From contig NC_133332.1 of NCBI RefSeq assembly GCF_042186555.1, forward strand, positions 128,524,375 through 128,588,374: a stretch of DNA of 64,000 nt, written 5' to 3'. The number at the start of each line of letters is the position of its first letter. Position 1 is the stretch's first letter. This stretch comes from Aquarana catesbeiana. Taxonomy: Eukaryota; Chordata; Amphibia; Anura; Ranidae. Positions 46,035 to 57,140 of the stretch are shown in pieces. A program made the translations under genes and the position numbers. A model generated the notes under the pieces. The model made no database searches. It saw only the letters and a program-made list of their open reading frames with translations, and was not told the origin of the DNA.

Positions 46035-46961
46035 GATACCTTGAATTCTTTGCGGGTAGGGGGGCTATCAATATGCCAGACAATGTGTGAAACCTTTATC
46101 AAGTAAAAAAAAACATTAAGCAATTCTTTGGTGACATTTCCTGCTTGTGTTTGTTTTAGCTGACCCTGACAGAAATGTGGTGAGTCCTGAAAATGGCGTG
46201 ATTGTGTAACCTTATACAAAGCACTGTTGGGTGTTATTTACTAAAGGCAAAGACACTTTGCACTACAAGTGCAGTTGAAACTGCAATTGTAGTACAAAGT
46301 GGATTTTCGCTTAGGAAATAACACCCATTGTCACAGAAAACACCAATTAGAGCACCCCAAAAGTGTTGTAGCGTTGAGACAATAATCCACACATTCTTGA
46401 TTAACAATCTTTTTAATACCTGCACAATCACATGTGCATTTAGAAAAGGTTTTTAAAACAAACTAACATGTTTGTTGTATAACAATTTTTGGGGTGGCAT
46501 TAGAAAAAGTAGAAATGTCCATTTAAGGTAAAACAGGCATGTTTAAAAACACACAAGAAAGACACAAATCTTGAACTTACAAAGTTCACATTTGGTAGAA
46601 CTTGAAGGCAATATCAGACATGAGTATTTAGGAACTGTGTTTGATATTGCGTTCAGATGGGGTGAAGTCACCCCCGGAAAAGCCAAATTTTGAAGATGCA
46701 CACAAATAGCTGAATGTCAACATGTGCTACCTGCCATCACAGGGGATCAAGGGACGTGTTTTGGGGGAGCCACCCCTTCCTCACATCTACTTTATTATTG
46801 AGGAAGGGGTTGCACCCCCAAAATGCATCCATTGATCTCCCGTGATGGCAGATAGCACATGTTGACACACTGTGTGCATCCTCAAAATTTGGCTTTTCTA
46901 CAATTAGACAAAAAATTAAAAAAATGTAGTACACCATAAAACAAAGGGATTTGGAGGGGTT
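46035..46961. other. Spacer between convergent Harbinger genes, with hairpins
   Basis: Non-coding 3' regions of the transposase and SANT-like relics. It contains a short hairpin (46252-46303, CACTTTGCACTACAAGTGCAG against its inverse) and the larger inverted repeat at 46677-46898. Confidence 0.6.
46677..46898. repeat. About 105 bp arm inverted repeat between convergent genes
   Basis: AAAAGCCAAATTTTGAAGATGC at 46677 is the inverse of GCATCCTCAAAATTTGGCTTTT ending 46898. CCCCTTCCTCAC faces GAGGAAGGGG at the centre (about 46788). A few mismatches and small indels. Position between converging transcription units is compatible with a role in 3' end formation, but that is inference. Confidence 0.85.
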
Positions 46962-48281
46962 TTAAACTCTCCCCAAAACATCAATGATGATCTTATTTTT
47001 TTGAATAACATCATTTATGTTTTTCTTGATGTTTTCCAATGCAACATTATACCCCATGATCTCCCGATCAGGATCTGTGCACTTTCCGAGGTGAAATGCC
47101 CTGGATCTACAACATCATGATCACCTAAAAAGATAGAAACAAAAAAAAACATGTATTATAAATATGCCGGCATCCATCTCTTACCTGAGCCTGTGGTCGC
47201 AGACACTCACCTGTTGTGGTGACTAGTTCCACCACGTCTTTCTCCTCCTGCTCTTCTTGTCTTTGGAGGATTTCCCCTTCTTCCAGAGGTGGGGGGTCTC
47301 CTCGGATGAGAGGTGTCCTCCGAGTCTTTTCTCCCCTATGTTAAAATAAGGTATACTTAGCACACAGATATTTAAAGGCAGAGCTATAAATAGGAAACAT
47401 TGCTTGGAAGTGGGGTACAATTGTCTGTTTTGGCAGAGTTCCAAGATGTAGAATTTTTAGTGTCCTTTGTCAAGCTTCAATACTTTACCTGTTTTGTACA
47501 AGCTTCACAGATGGAGACCCCCCTATAGTATACACTGGAGCACCTGTGTGGGCCCCCTAATAAAAAGGGTGTTCTTGTGTCCCACACTAGTGCTCCAGTG
47601 TCCAGATGTGAAAACAGCTGCTGAGTGTCCTCTCCTTACACAGAATCTAGTTTGCTTTTCATTCTAGTAACAAACCCATCTACACAACCAAATTATTTTC
47701 ATACAAGTAGGCCCTAAAAAATGTGGTCAAATGCATATTGCCAAAACAATGGTGTTTTATAGGCCGAAAGAAAAATGTTTGATACGAACGAATAATGTGC
47801 CCATGAACATGAAAGTTGCCATTTTAAAATGGATAACAGTTAAGAAAAGCACATGGAGCAGCACGAATGTAATAAACATAAAAAGAATAGGAACACAGCA
47901 CAACTACTTACTTTTTTGCAGCACTCTCCAGATCTTTCTGTACTGCTCGTGTTCTCTTAATTTGAGGTCCAATCACCGCTTCCTGAGCTGATCTTTCGAT
48001 CGTCGTACCCCGAAATTCCGGTGCAGACTCTTGACCACTTTCACCATTATCTTGGCCTTTCTGACATTAGGGTTGGGGTAAGGTCCATACTTTCCATCAT
48101 AGTTGGCCTTCTTCAGGAAGTCCACCATCTCCAACATCTCCAACATCTCCAACATCTCCCCAAAGGACATTTTTGAGGCCTTAAATCTTCTCCTCCTGGA
48201 TCGTGACGTTTCCGGCTCTGGGCTTTCCTCCCCCTCCTCCTCGTTGCTATAATTAGCACGCACCTGCTGTGTCTCCGCCAT
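46962..48281 (-). pseudogene. Myb/SANT-like DNA-binding protein of Harbinger element, three exons
   Basis: Accessory protein that in Harbinger systems binds the termini and helps bring the transposase to DNA. Exon 1 (48281-47912) reads MAETQQVRANYSNEEEGEE, SRSRRRRFKASKM, then MVDFLKKANYDGKYGPYP, KAKIMVKVVKSLHRNFGV and RRSKDQLRKR. The expected next Trp is a TGA, after which DLKLREHEQYRKI continues in frame: the three-helix Myb/SANT pattern. A 9 bp unit (AACATCTCC on the plus strand) is repeated four times near 48125-48157, adding EML copies. Donor GT 47911-47910; exon 2 47335-47211 (EEGEILQRQEEQEEKDVV, acidic coiled-coil-like); exon 3 47124-46962 (DPGHFTSESAQILI) ending in TAA. Frame changes in exon 3. 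Converges on the transposase and diverges from the MADF gene. Confidence 0.75.
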
Positions 48282-48580
48282 GTGCTCTTCTCCCACTGCA
48301 CCAAACGAAAAGGGGCGGGGAATAGACTAGAAAGAACATCAGGGGCAGGCGGAGTTACACGCATGCGCAGCGTGTATAAAGCGTAACGATACGTAACGTG
48401 TATAAAGCATACGTACGATCTGTGAGCGAAGGAAGGAGTATTGGAGGTGCGATCGTGATAACGAAGGTAAGAGCAAAACTTGGGCCTATACTGCTTCGAG
48501 ATTGAGGCCTATATTGTAACAAGATTAGGAGAGTTTTGCCTGACATTAGGGTTTGTCTTGTGTTGTGTTTTGCTGAAAAA
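48282..48580. promoter_or_regulatory. Divergent promoter region between SANT-like and MADF genes
   Basis: 299 bp separate the two start codons. Two TATAAA boxes, each in CGTGTATAAAGC context, lie at 48375-48380 and 48401-48406, about 180-200 bp before the MADF ATG. GC-rich GGGGCGGGG sits at 48312-48320 on the SANT side. Assignment as a promoter rests on position and these boxes only. Confidence 0.45.
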
Positions 48581-49533
48581 ATGGATGGCTTCAATGACCA
48601 CAACTTCCTCCCCCTGTTCATAGACAAGTACAGGGAGCTGTATACAAAAAGAGGCAGGCAGCGCTGGAGAAACTGCTGGAGTTGGTGAAGCCGGTGGTCC
48701 CCACGGCAATCATCCCCTATTTAAAAGCCAAAATTGGTGGCCTGAGGAGCACTTATCTTAGGGAGCTCAAGAAGGTCACGGATTCCCAGAGATCAGGAGC
48801 TGGAGCAGATGACGTTTATGTCCACAGGCTGTGGTACTATGAGAGACTTTGTTTTCTGTCAGACCACACTGAAGTCAGGGAAAGCCTCGCAACCCTTCCT
48901 TCCACTCTTCCTTCCACCCCAGCTGAGGCTTCCGATGTCTAACCTGGGACTTCCAGCCAGGAAGAAGTGGAGGAGCCCAGCTGGAGCCAGGTATAGCATT
49001 CTTCTACAGATTTCTTTGCAAAACATAAATGATGTTTACTAGATGTTATTATTTATCACTAATTGCATATTTATTAAAGTGTTTTACATATCAATAGACA
49101 GTAGTGGGCAAAAATATTTGGGACGAGAATGAAAAATGCTGGGCTCAGAATGATCATCAGTTATATTTCTTAACATTCAATTTGCAACAGTCATGAGGTG
49201 ACAAAGCCCTCATGCACATGGACGTTTTAAAAAACGAGCTGTAAAGCTAGGTTCGACGCCTGGAAAAACGGCGTTAAAAACGCAATTTTTACCGCATTTT
49301 GCATTAGCGTTTTTGCGCGTTTTTGCGCGTTTTTTAGCGTTAAGTATCGTTTTTTCATGAAAAACACATCTCTCAGCTATATACACTCCCAAATTTCCCA
49401 CAATGCCACAGAAACCAAAGAAAATATGTTAATGAGCATGTGTCGGTGCCATTTTGGTAGGAGAGAGAGAGAGGAGAGAGTGTTTCAGAGCCTGTTTGAG
49501 TCTATGTTAAATTTGTGTATTTTCCTGAGAAAT

Positions 49534-50854
49534 ATGGATCCCGTCATCCAGAAGATTGATGAGGCAATCCTTCTGATTGTTTTGCGGAGGCTGCGGAGAA
49601 GGAGACAGGAGGAGGAGAGAAGCAGCAGACGTCAATTTTGGGTGCATCCAATGGTATCCAATCGATTTTCTACGGGGTACTTTGGCAATATTTATTCCCA
49701 ACTGCGCTCATATCCGACAAAATTCCTTAACTTTACAAGGATGTCAGTGCCGCTCTTTGATGACCTGTTGGAGAGGCTTCGGCCAAGGCTCACAAGGATG
49801 GACACTGTGATGGGTAGCTCTGTGTCACCGGAGGAACGGCTGCTAGTGACACTCAGGTAAGTGAATACACATATGGGTTATGGTTAGTGAATAGGGTCAG
49901 GGTTAGGAGATAGGGTTAGGAGATAGGGTTAGGAGATAGGGTTAGGAGATAGGGTTAGGGGTTAGGAGATAGGGTTAGGTTTAAGGGTAGGGTTAGGACT
50001 TATGTTTATGCTTTTCTCTTTCAATAACTAAATTTATTATGTTATCTTAGGTTCCTTGCCACAGGACAAAGTTATGCCTCCTTGCATCATTACTTCCTCC
50101 TTGGCCTCTCAACGGTGTCAAAAATAATAAAGGAAACATGTGTGGCAATATGGGAGGAATTGCATAACATTGTAATGCCAGAGCCAACAGAAGACATCTG
50201 GGAATCAGTTTCGGGAAAAAACTCAGTTCCCAAATTGTATAGGAGCCCTTGATGGGAAACACATAAGGGTCAAGAAGCCTCCCCACTCTGGATCATCATA
50301 TTTTAATTATAAAAAATATTTTTCGGTGGTATTCCTGGCATTGACTGATGCACACCTTAAATTTCTTTTTGTTGTGGGAGCATATGGAAGCCAAGGTGAC
50401 GCCCGCATATTCCGCGAGTCGGCCTTCAGACGTCGTCTACATGAGGGACAACTCAATATTCCTGAAAGCAGGCCTCTACCCTGCACTGAAGAACCCAGCT
50501 TGCCATTAGTCATGGTAGCAGATGAGGCCTTTGGACTGGCTGAAAATCTTATGAGGCCATACAGTGGCTATGGTCTGAGCCGACGACAAAAGATCTACAA
50601 TTATCGGCTCAGCCGTGCACGCCGTGTTGTTGAATGTGCATGGCCAAATGGCGAGTTTTGCTGACAAGCATGCAATTGGATGTTGACAACGCCAATAAAG
50701 TCGTCCTGGCATGCTGCACAATTTTCTGCGGGACAGCGACAGAAATAATGTTGAACAGGAGCCCATTAACCAACTTCAGAGGGTTCAATTTATGGACTCG
50801 CGTTCAACTGCATGTGTCATGAGCATTCAAAACCAATTTGCTGAATTTTTTTAA
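49534..50854 (+). pseudogene. Harbinger transposase (second family), two exons
   Basis: Exon 1 from ATG 49534 (MDPVIQKIDEAILLIVL, an Arg-rich RRLRRRRQEEERSSRR stretch, then QFWVHP and FDDLLERLRPRLTRMDT) ends at donor GT 49857. Acceptor AG at 50049-50050, after which exon 2 reads FLATGQSYASLHHYFLLGLS. A frame change lies near 50210-50225. Then CIGALDGKHIRVKKPPHSGS gives the first Asp, VVGAYGSQGDARIF the second, and RARRVVECA the Glu: the Harbinger DDE triad. A second frame change near 50640 precedes KWRVLLTSMQLDVDNANKVV, and a third before LHNFLRDSDRNN. Stop TAA at 50852-50854. Catalytic residues are preserved but the frame is broken at three places. Confidence 0.9.
49881..50000. repeat. 13 bp minisatellite TTAGGAGATAGGG with telomere-like GGGTTAGG words
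   Basis: About six units within the intron of the nested transposase gene. GGGTTAGG occurs at each unit junction, but the unit is 13 bp and not TTAGGG, so it is not a true telomere tract. Confidence 0.9.
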
Positions 50855-51222
50855 TCCCCTGATGGAGAGATATCATGGCAGAATGATTATGTCTAAAAAA
50901 TATTTGGAATACATCTACCTTTGCTTTCTTGTGTTTTTTGAAATAAAGCATTTCAAAATTGAAGTTTGATATTTTTATGTCCATTTATCAACGATTGTTC
51001 AACAAGTCAATTTGACTCTGCCTTCGGGGTAAGCCTAGGCTAAGCCCAAAAAAGAACTAGCTTACGCTTGTCCGAAGACAGAGTACGATAGAGTCCTTTG
51101 CACTCTGCCTTCAGGGCAAGCAGAGTGCAAAGGAGTGCTGTTGTGCATCATATAAAAGACAAATTTAACACATATTTTCAAGAAAAAAAGATATTTATTA
51201 GAACAAAATAAAAGGTTTGGGA
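50855..51222. other. 3' region of nested Harbinger element
   Basis: Contains an AATAAAG polyadenylation-type signal (about 50942) after the transposase stop, and a local inverted/direct arrangement of CTCTGCCTTC.GGG.AAGC (51018 and 51106). No gene. Confidence 0.5.
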
Positions 51223-51435
51223 TCACAACTGGTGATAGGTGGTGGTGGTTGATTGATCACTTTGGGGATGTGGGGATTGGGGACAGGGTAATGCTTGGGC
51301 CTGGCGATCACTCACAAAATCCTGCTGGTAGCGGGGTACAGGGTATGAGGGCTGAAAATGGGAGGTGGAAGGTGGAAATTCACCATAGGAGTGCGGGGTA
51401 TAGAATGAAGTCTGCCTATGCCATTTGCAGCTCAA
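51223..51435 (-). pseudogene. C-terminal relic, perhaps of the nested element's partner gene
   Basis: Minus-strand frame ending in a stop at 51223, Pro/Ser/Gln-rich (SYGEFPPSTSHFQPSYPVP and later CPQSPHPQSDQS). It shows no domain. Its location next to the right terminus and its orientation, convergent to the transposase, are those of the DNA-binding partner gene in two-gene Harbinger elements. The assignment rests on context. It could equally be untranslated sequence. Confidence 0.35.
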
Positions 51436-52069
51436 AAACGTCTAGGTGGGCATGAAGCCATAGACTAACATAGACAGGCGTTTTTAAGCTTCAAAAAACG
51501 CTCAAAAACGTGGCTGTAAAAACGTCCGTGTGCATGAGGGCTTATGTGTGATTGATGAAGAAAAAACTAAAACTATGTCCTTTTTTCATACACAGGAAGA
51601 CCTCAGCCAGGAGGAGGCTGTGGAATGTGCCACACAGGAGGAGGCTGTGGAATGTGGCAGCCAGGAGGAGGCGGGGGTTAGTGGCAGCCAGGAGGAGGCG
51701 GGGCTAAATGGCAGCCAGGAGAATCCTGGGACCAGTCGGAGCCTGACCAAATCGCAGGTTCCTCCCCTCTGCCTTCCATACAAAAGACTGAGGAAGGGGA
51801 GTAACGAGCAGGATTCAGCGCTCAGGCTCATTCAGGAGGCTTCTGCGTCCCCTCAGAGCCTTACCCACTCCTGAAGAGGCCTTTGCCTGCATGGCTGCCA
51901 CCAAACTGAAGGGCATGCAGGAGGCCCAATGCCTCATGTGTGAGAAACTTATTTATAAAGTCCTAACTAAGGGGGTGAGTGGCGAAATCACACCCAAAAC
52001 CGACGTGATTGAGTTGGACCATCCTCCTCCTCCTGCTGCCACAACTCCACCACCACAGCCACAGCGTGG

Positions 52070-52350
52070 AAGGAAGCGTGAAAGGAAGACCAGAGTGATG
52101 GCCCTGAGTTCAGTCTGGTCTGACAAAAGATGCAGTCTCTTGTAGTACCACAGCCTGGGGACACAGCTGTCATCTGCTGCTTTCCGGATCTCTGTGACTT
52201 CTGGACCAGACTGCACTCCCTTAGATATGGACTCCTCATGCCACCAATTTTGCAGTAAAATAATTGATGTGTGCCCTGGGGGCCAAAGGCTTCACCAATT
52301 TCTGCTGTTTCTCCAGTGTTGCCTCCCTCTTTGTTTGGTTCTGAGCCCTT
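52070..52350 (-). pseudogene. Inverted MADF-domain fragment
   Basis: Minus strand reads LEKQQKLVKPLAPRAHINYF, MRSPYLREC and, in the next frame, SCVPRLWYYKRLHLLSDQTEL. This parallels LEKLLELVKPVVP, GGLRSTYLREL and YVHRLWYYERLCFLSDHTEV of the plus-strand MADF gene. It is a diverged second copy in opposite orientation, fused to the end of exon 2 of the first. Two frame changes. Either a second MADF gene of a related element or an inverted duplication. Confidence 0.75.
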
Positions 52351-52976
52351 AATAAAGGAATTTTTGGTTCAATTATACTCGCCTATGTGTGTTTTCCTTC
52401 AAAAAAACAGTTTGTTGGTGAGGAAGCAGGTACATTTCAAAAATACATTGTAAAATTAACAAGAGACACCAACACCAAACAATCTCATTGAGATTAAATA
52501 ATACAAGATATCAATGGTGTTGTGGTAACTTGACACACAAAACACACACAAAAATATTCTGGAATAAAAAGCCAAAAAATTACAAAAAAAAACAGCCTCG
52601 AAACAACATTTTTTAGAATTAAAAACAAACAAAAAAAAATTGGTCAGATGTGACAAATCAAAATATATTGAGGGAATCCCAATAAATAATAAAAGAAGTT
52701 TGTGAGAAGTCTGTGTGAATATGAGCAGCAAAACTACTTCATTCTTCTCACATTATAAAGAAGAAGAGAGTGCACTGTATTAAACCATTTTTTACATTGC
52801 AGCATGACGAAAGTGCTGTATCCATTGCGAACGCTAATTTTACCAGACCGAGCTGTTCCATCTCGGAATTTCTTCTGAGCATGCGTGGCACTTTGTGCGT
52901 CGGAACTGGCCACACGCGGTCGGAATTGACGCAATCGGATTTTGTTGTCGGAAAATTTTATAGCCTGCTCTCAAAC
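52351..52976. other. Right non-coding part of the large Harbinger element
   Basis: A-rich sequence, then from about 52855 the terminal region shared with the 1.5 kb MITE, breaking off at about 52976 within TATAGC.TGCTCTCAAAC. Confidence 0.6.
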
Positions 52977-55900
52977 ACTAAACATATGAATAAGATAACA
53001 TACAACCATTTTCAACTATATTTCATATAGTGGCTCTGCACTTTGCTTATAATAATTATACATTTTACAGCTTTATGAAATTGGGACAAGGAACACATTT
53101 TAGCATGCCAAAAGTGGGTACTTACACAAAAGCAAATCACAAAAGCAAGGAACTTTTTTTTTAAGGGAATAAAAAAGAAAAATCCTGCACAGGCATACAT
53201 GCAAGTACCTAGAGTTGCCTACACTACAGAACCTGAAACAGCCTTCAAAAGCCTACATACAATAAGCTGTTTGGATAAGCAAAGATTTGCCTCTTCAGGA
53301 TAACATTAGATCTTGCCACCACCTCCAGCCTTCATCCATCACTGTAATGAGCTGCCTCACTGGTCAATAGGATTGCACAAAATGCAAGCAAGGTAGCCAA
53401 GCTTTGGAATGATCATGCAAGGTAGAAAATTGCCTGACAGAATGGGTGGGTATATGGGCACTGGACGGGACGGGGGGCAGGAGCACTGGCAGGGGTCCCA
53501 AAAAGAGGAGGTTCATGGCAGCTCTGTGCAATGCATGTATAGACATGTTTGTTATTATTTTTTTTAATTACCTTTACAATCATTTTAAGCTTTCACAAAA
53601 AGAAAAGAAAAATACTGGAAGCTGATTGGATTCCTTGCAGAGCTGCGCCAGATTTTGCACTCTCCAGTTTTAGTAAATCAACCACAAAGTGTAGAATGTC
53701 TGGTAACAGACAAACAATTGTAATTATTTGTAATTAGTCAAGATTTGTAAGAAGTGTACAGTTAAATATTCACTAGACTACATATGCAGCACTTTTTATA
53801 CTGATAGATTAACTTTAAACACATTGGTGCCAGTTTAGAAAAAAATGTGAAACTTGTATGATTTAGACAATGACCACACACAGGAGATTAATACTGGCCA
53901 TACAGGTAATGACACAATCATTTCATAAAGTGATCATTGCATTAAAGAAATTAGCCACTGGTTGCTATAGATAAAATAAGGCAAAATAATAAATAAACAG
54001 TTGTTTTCATAGAAGAGTTGAATTTATCGAAATTGATTTCTATCATCTCTGTCCCTATCTTGAATGCCTTCAGAATTGATGGATAATGCTTTAAACATTT
54101 ATGTCAAGCATGAGTCTAGTGTGAGCTGCTCTAATTTAATATATAGTGTCCAAAGGCACACACAATTAGTTGCATTATTGTAATGCACAGTAAAATGCAT
54201 GTTTAATCAGACTTGACTACAATGCGCAGCAATTTGTGTACATGTGGTGCAGTCTGTTGCATTGCTATTCATTTTTATTGGCACAATAATGCACCACACA
54301 ATAGCAGCCAACAGATAATGCACCACAATGCACCTCTACACACCGTGCTGCACCGGTGCTTTAAAAAAAATGTTCATGTCCAATTTTGTGTATGTTAAGG
54401 TGTGCTATCAGCTGCCATTAAAAGTTAATGGGTTGCCTTAGCACAGTTCATCGTAAAACATAATATAAACATATATAGGCCCTAAGGGGAAATGGAGCAT
54501 AATTTAAAAATCACTTATGAGATCATCATAAGATAATGGGGTGATTTTCTTTTATTTTTTAAAGCACAATCCTACTATCTCAACTATCAACCAAAAATCT
54601 TTTGAAAAAACAATTATTGATCTTGTCTGTAGATTTTTTTTTTTCAATTTCCAAGGTAAAGAAATAAAAAAAAAAAACGTATACTGTATGTAGCCCTAGA
54701 AAAAAAAATTCTGCTGTGGGCTAGAAATACTTTGGGGCCTTTACATAGTTTTAGTTGCTGTCCCAAAAATGTTGAGAGTAAATAATGGCTATACCCATCC
54801 ATCATCATGATGATATTTTTAGACTGCTAGGGATATTTCCCTTATACATCACAGCTCTAGAGCTTGAGAATTGGTTGCTCATGCAACATGCATTGTGTTG
54901 TTGAAGGGAAGAGGGAGCAATATGTTTTTCTCCTAAAAATGGTAGTTTACTGTATCTAGAATTACTGGAATTTTAAACCTGTGGCAGTCAACACCACTAA
55001 GGGTAAAGACACCCGATGATATCAAGAATACAGCAATGGGAGGTGGTGTTATTTTTTTAATTGGCAGGTTTGTTTTATTTTCTTATTTGTACTGTTAATA
55101 TTAGTACATATAGCCTCAGATATGGTGGTAATTTACTACAAGACTAATTTTGAATGGGCACATCCAAACTAGTTAATATGAATTTGCATGCACAAAAGTT
55201 ATCTTACTTTTCCCCAAATTTCCCCTGCATATATTTGAGTATCTGAAACAAATATATTGGGTCAACTTTATGTAGTAAAACAGCCCCCTTTGGTTTTTTG
55301 CCTTGCTCTGAATAAACAGAGTTTATCATATTACTAAGTATATAACTTAACAGAGGAGTGAAATGCATTTTTGTTTTTTTTCTATGAAGAAATTTGTTAG
55401 TCTAGCATATGCAAATAAAAATGCAGATTCATGTGTTCATATCCTTGTATATACTCAGCTGAGAAACTTAGTTCAAATTAATTGGTCCCATGGTTGCATA
55501 CTTGTGCAAAAAATGTGTCAATTTAAAAACTGCATTACATCTTAGAATTCCAGAGTTGTCTTCCAGAAATACAAAACAATAAATAAAGTGTTGATCACCC
55601 AGAAGTAACAAATAATTTGCAATCTTTGCTTCCATTAACATTATTTTAGCTTTTACATAAAGTAAAATTAAAGCCCTTTGTAAATTTATCTCACACACAT
55701 AATGTTTGGCTTTTGCATGTTTCATTAAAGTATAATTATCTCTTTCCATATTCTCCCTTAAGCAGTCAATACCATCATGGCATGTTTTTCAACTGAACAG
55801 CTAAACCTAAGGTAATTTTATTATCTAGCTTTAAATGAACAACAATTCTCTGGAGCTGGTAGGCTTTCAGGTAATATCCATTCACACCAACAACGCTATC

Positions 55901-56627
55901 TTACACCGAAAGGAGTTCAACTCCCTGAATGTCTTTTGCAACATTGTAACATTCTTTGAAATTGTGAAGCTCAGTGTATTGATCTCTCTGCTTTGAAATG
56001 ATGTAGATGCTGCCATTTCCCAAAACGCTAGAATAGGAATTGTTACGGAGATTTTTTTTTCTGGCACGTTAACTCTTTCTTAAGTCTTCTGAGCTTCTTC
56101 AGTCACAAAAGATTAAAAGTGTAGTGCTTGTTCAAAAATCTGTGATTTGAAAAAAAGTATCTCCGAGGAATTTCCAAAGAAAAAGGTTTTTCATTTCAAT
56201 ATTTTCAGTATTGAATTTTATTTATTTATATCTATGAAGTATAAGGTTACAATGTCACCCTGCAACCATTAAAAGGAACTTAAGTTTTAGTGATGAGGAG
56301 TATTGAACATGACATATGTAAAAAATGTATCAAATATATTTTATTTATTTGTAAACACATTCTATAAAAAGTCTCATTAGCAGTAAAATTAAGTGTCCGA
56401 TATACATGCAAAAAACAATATTTTACATTAGACCGTACAGGTTTGTCATAGTGTACATAACATGTATATATGTGTACAGTATGCTACACCTGGCTCATTA
56501 ACATGTTTGCGGTATTGTTCTGCTTCTTCAGAACATTGCTTTATTCTGTACAAGTAAATGGTCAGAATGTCTACCCATTAGAGTAAGTAAACAACATGCT
56601 AATTATTTTACATGCATTGACACAGAG
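52977..56627. other. Unassigned AT-rich sequence
   Basis: No gene or bounded mobile element. Several A/T homopolymers (about 54640, 54670) and short direct words only. Confidence 0.4.
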
Positions 56628-56689
56628 CAGGGGTAGGCAACCTTAGAGAGATGGAAATCTACTTGAACAACACAGCTGAAGATGGATGG

Positions 56690-56885
56690 GCTTTGATCAG
56701 GCTGCATTGATGAGATGTGCTGCAGATGGGCATTGATTAGGTTGCATTGATGAGATGTGCTGCAGATGGACATTGATCAGGTTGCATTGATGAGATGTGC
56801 TGCAGATTGATGGGCATTGATCAGGCTGCATTGATGGGAGATGAGGAGGCTGCAGATGGGCACTAAACAGGCTGCATTGAAGCGC
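56690..56885. repeat. About 43 bp minisatellite, 4-5 copies
   Basis: Unit contains TGCAGATGGGCATTGATCAG and GCATTGATGAGATGTGC. Inside the hAT element. Confidence 0.85.
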
Positions 56886-57004
56886 ACTGACCCTTATTTT
56901 AATTCAAAGTTGTTTCAGGAAAAAAATTTATTTTTTAAATAAACTTCCCTCCTAAAACTAGGGTGCGTGTTATACACCGATAAATACAGTAAGTATTACA
57001 AGAG

Positions 57005-57140
57005 AGTGCAGGGTTTAGGAGTGCATTACACTCAGAATGCAATGTTCAGAAGTGTGTTGTGCTCAGAAAGCAGGTATCAGGAGTGTGTTGCGCTCAAAAT
57101 GCAGGGATCAGCAGTGAGTTGCACTCAGAATGCAGGGTTG
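57005..57140. repeat. About 35 bp minisatellite, four copies
   Basis: Unit contains AGGAGTGTGTTGCGCTCA and AATGCAGGG. It produces a false repetitive reading frame on the plus strand. Confidence 0.85.

Larger units (their letters stand above)
49204..51543 (+). mobile_element. Nested Harbinger-type element, 2.34 kb, in the MADF intron
   Basis: Terminal inverted repeats: AAGCCCTCATGCACATGGACG on the left and CGTCCGTGTGCATGAGGGCTT on the right. No clean target duplication could be read (GACA on the left, ATGT on the right). It contains a transposase relic (+) and, just inside the right terminus, a minus-strand C-terminal relic of what may be its partner gene, so the interior between 51436 and the right end has been deleted. 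The family is different from the host element: both ends and the protein sequence differ. Confidence 0.8.
48581..52075 (+). pseudogene. MADF-domain protein of Harbinger element, two exons, interrupted
   Basis: MADF domains are Myb-related DNA-binding modules. Exon 1 starts at ATG 48581 (MDGFNDHNFLPLFIDKYREL). After a small deletion and frame change near 48648 it continues LEKLLELVKPVVP, KAKIGGLRSTYLRELKKV and the MADF hallmark VYVHRLWYYERLCFL. A TAA (48940-48942) interrupts before PGTSSQEEVEEPSWSQ and the donor GT at 48991. The acceptor AG is at 51594-51595. Exon 2 opens EDLSQEEAVECATQEEAVEC (a glutamate-rich repeat SQEEA). After a frame change near 51860 it gives AFACMAATKLKGMQEAQCL and KLIYKVLTKGVSGEITP and a proline-rich tail. 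The end is lost in the adjoining inverted copy. Intron 48991-51595 contains a whole second Harbinger element. Confidence 0.8.
43502..52976 (+). mobile_element. Large three-gene Harbinger element, interrupted by a second element
   Basis: The left terminus GCCCCGTACACACGGTCGG follows AT (43500-43501) and matches the left end of the 1.5 kb MITE. Near the right side, 52860-52976 matches the terminal region of the same MITE (CTGAGCATGCGTGGCACTTTG, TCGGATTTTGTTGTCGGAAAA) but breaks off before the outermost inverted repeat, so the right tip is lost. Inside lie a transposase relic (+), a Myb/SANT-like relic (-), a divergent promoter region, a MADF relic (+) and an inverted MADF fragment. Without the nested 49204-51543 element it would be about 7.1 kb. 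Confidence 0.8.

Noticed and set aside
49881..50000. Interstitial telomere sequence
   Set aside because: The unit is 13 bp, TTAGGAGATAGGG, not TTAGGG arrays.
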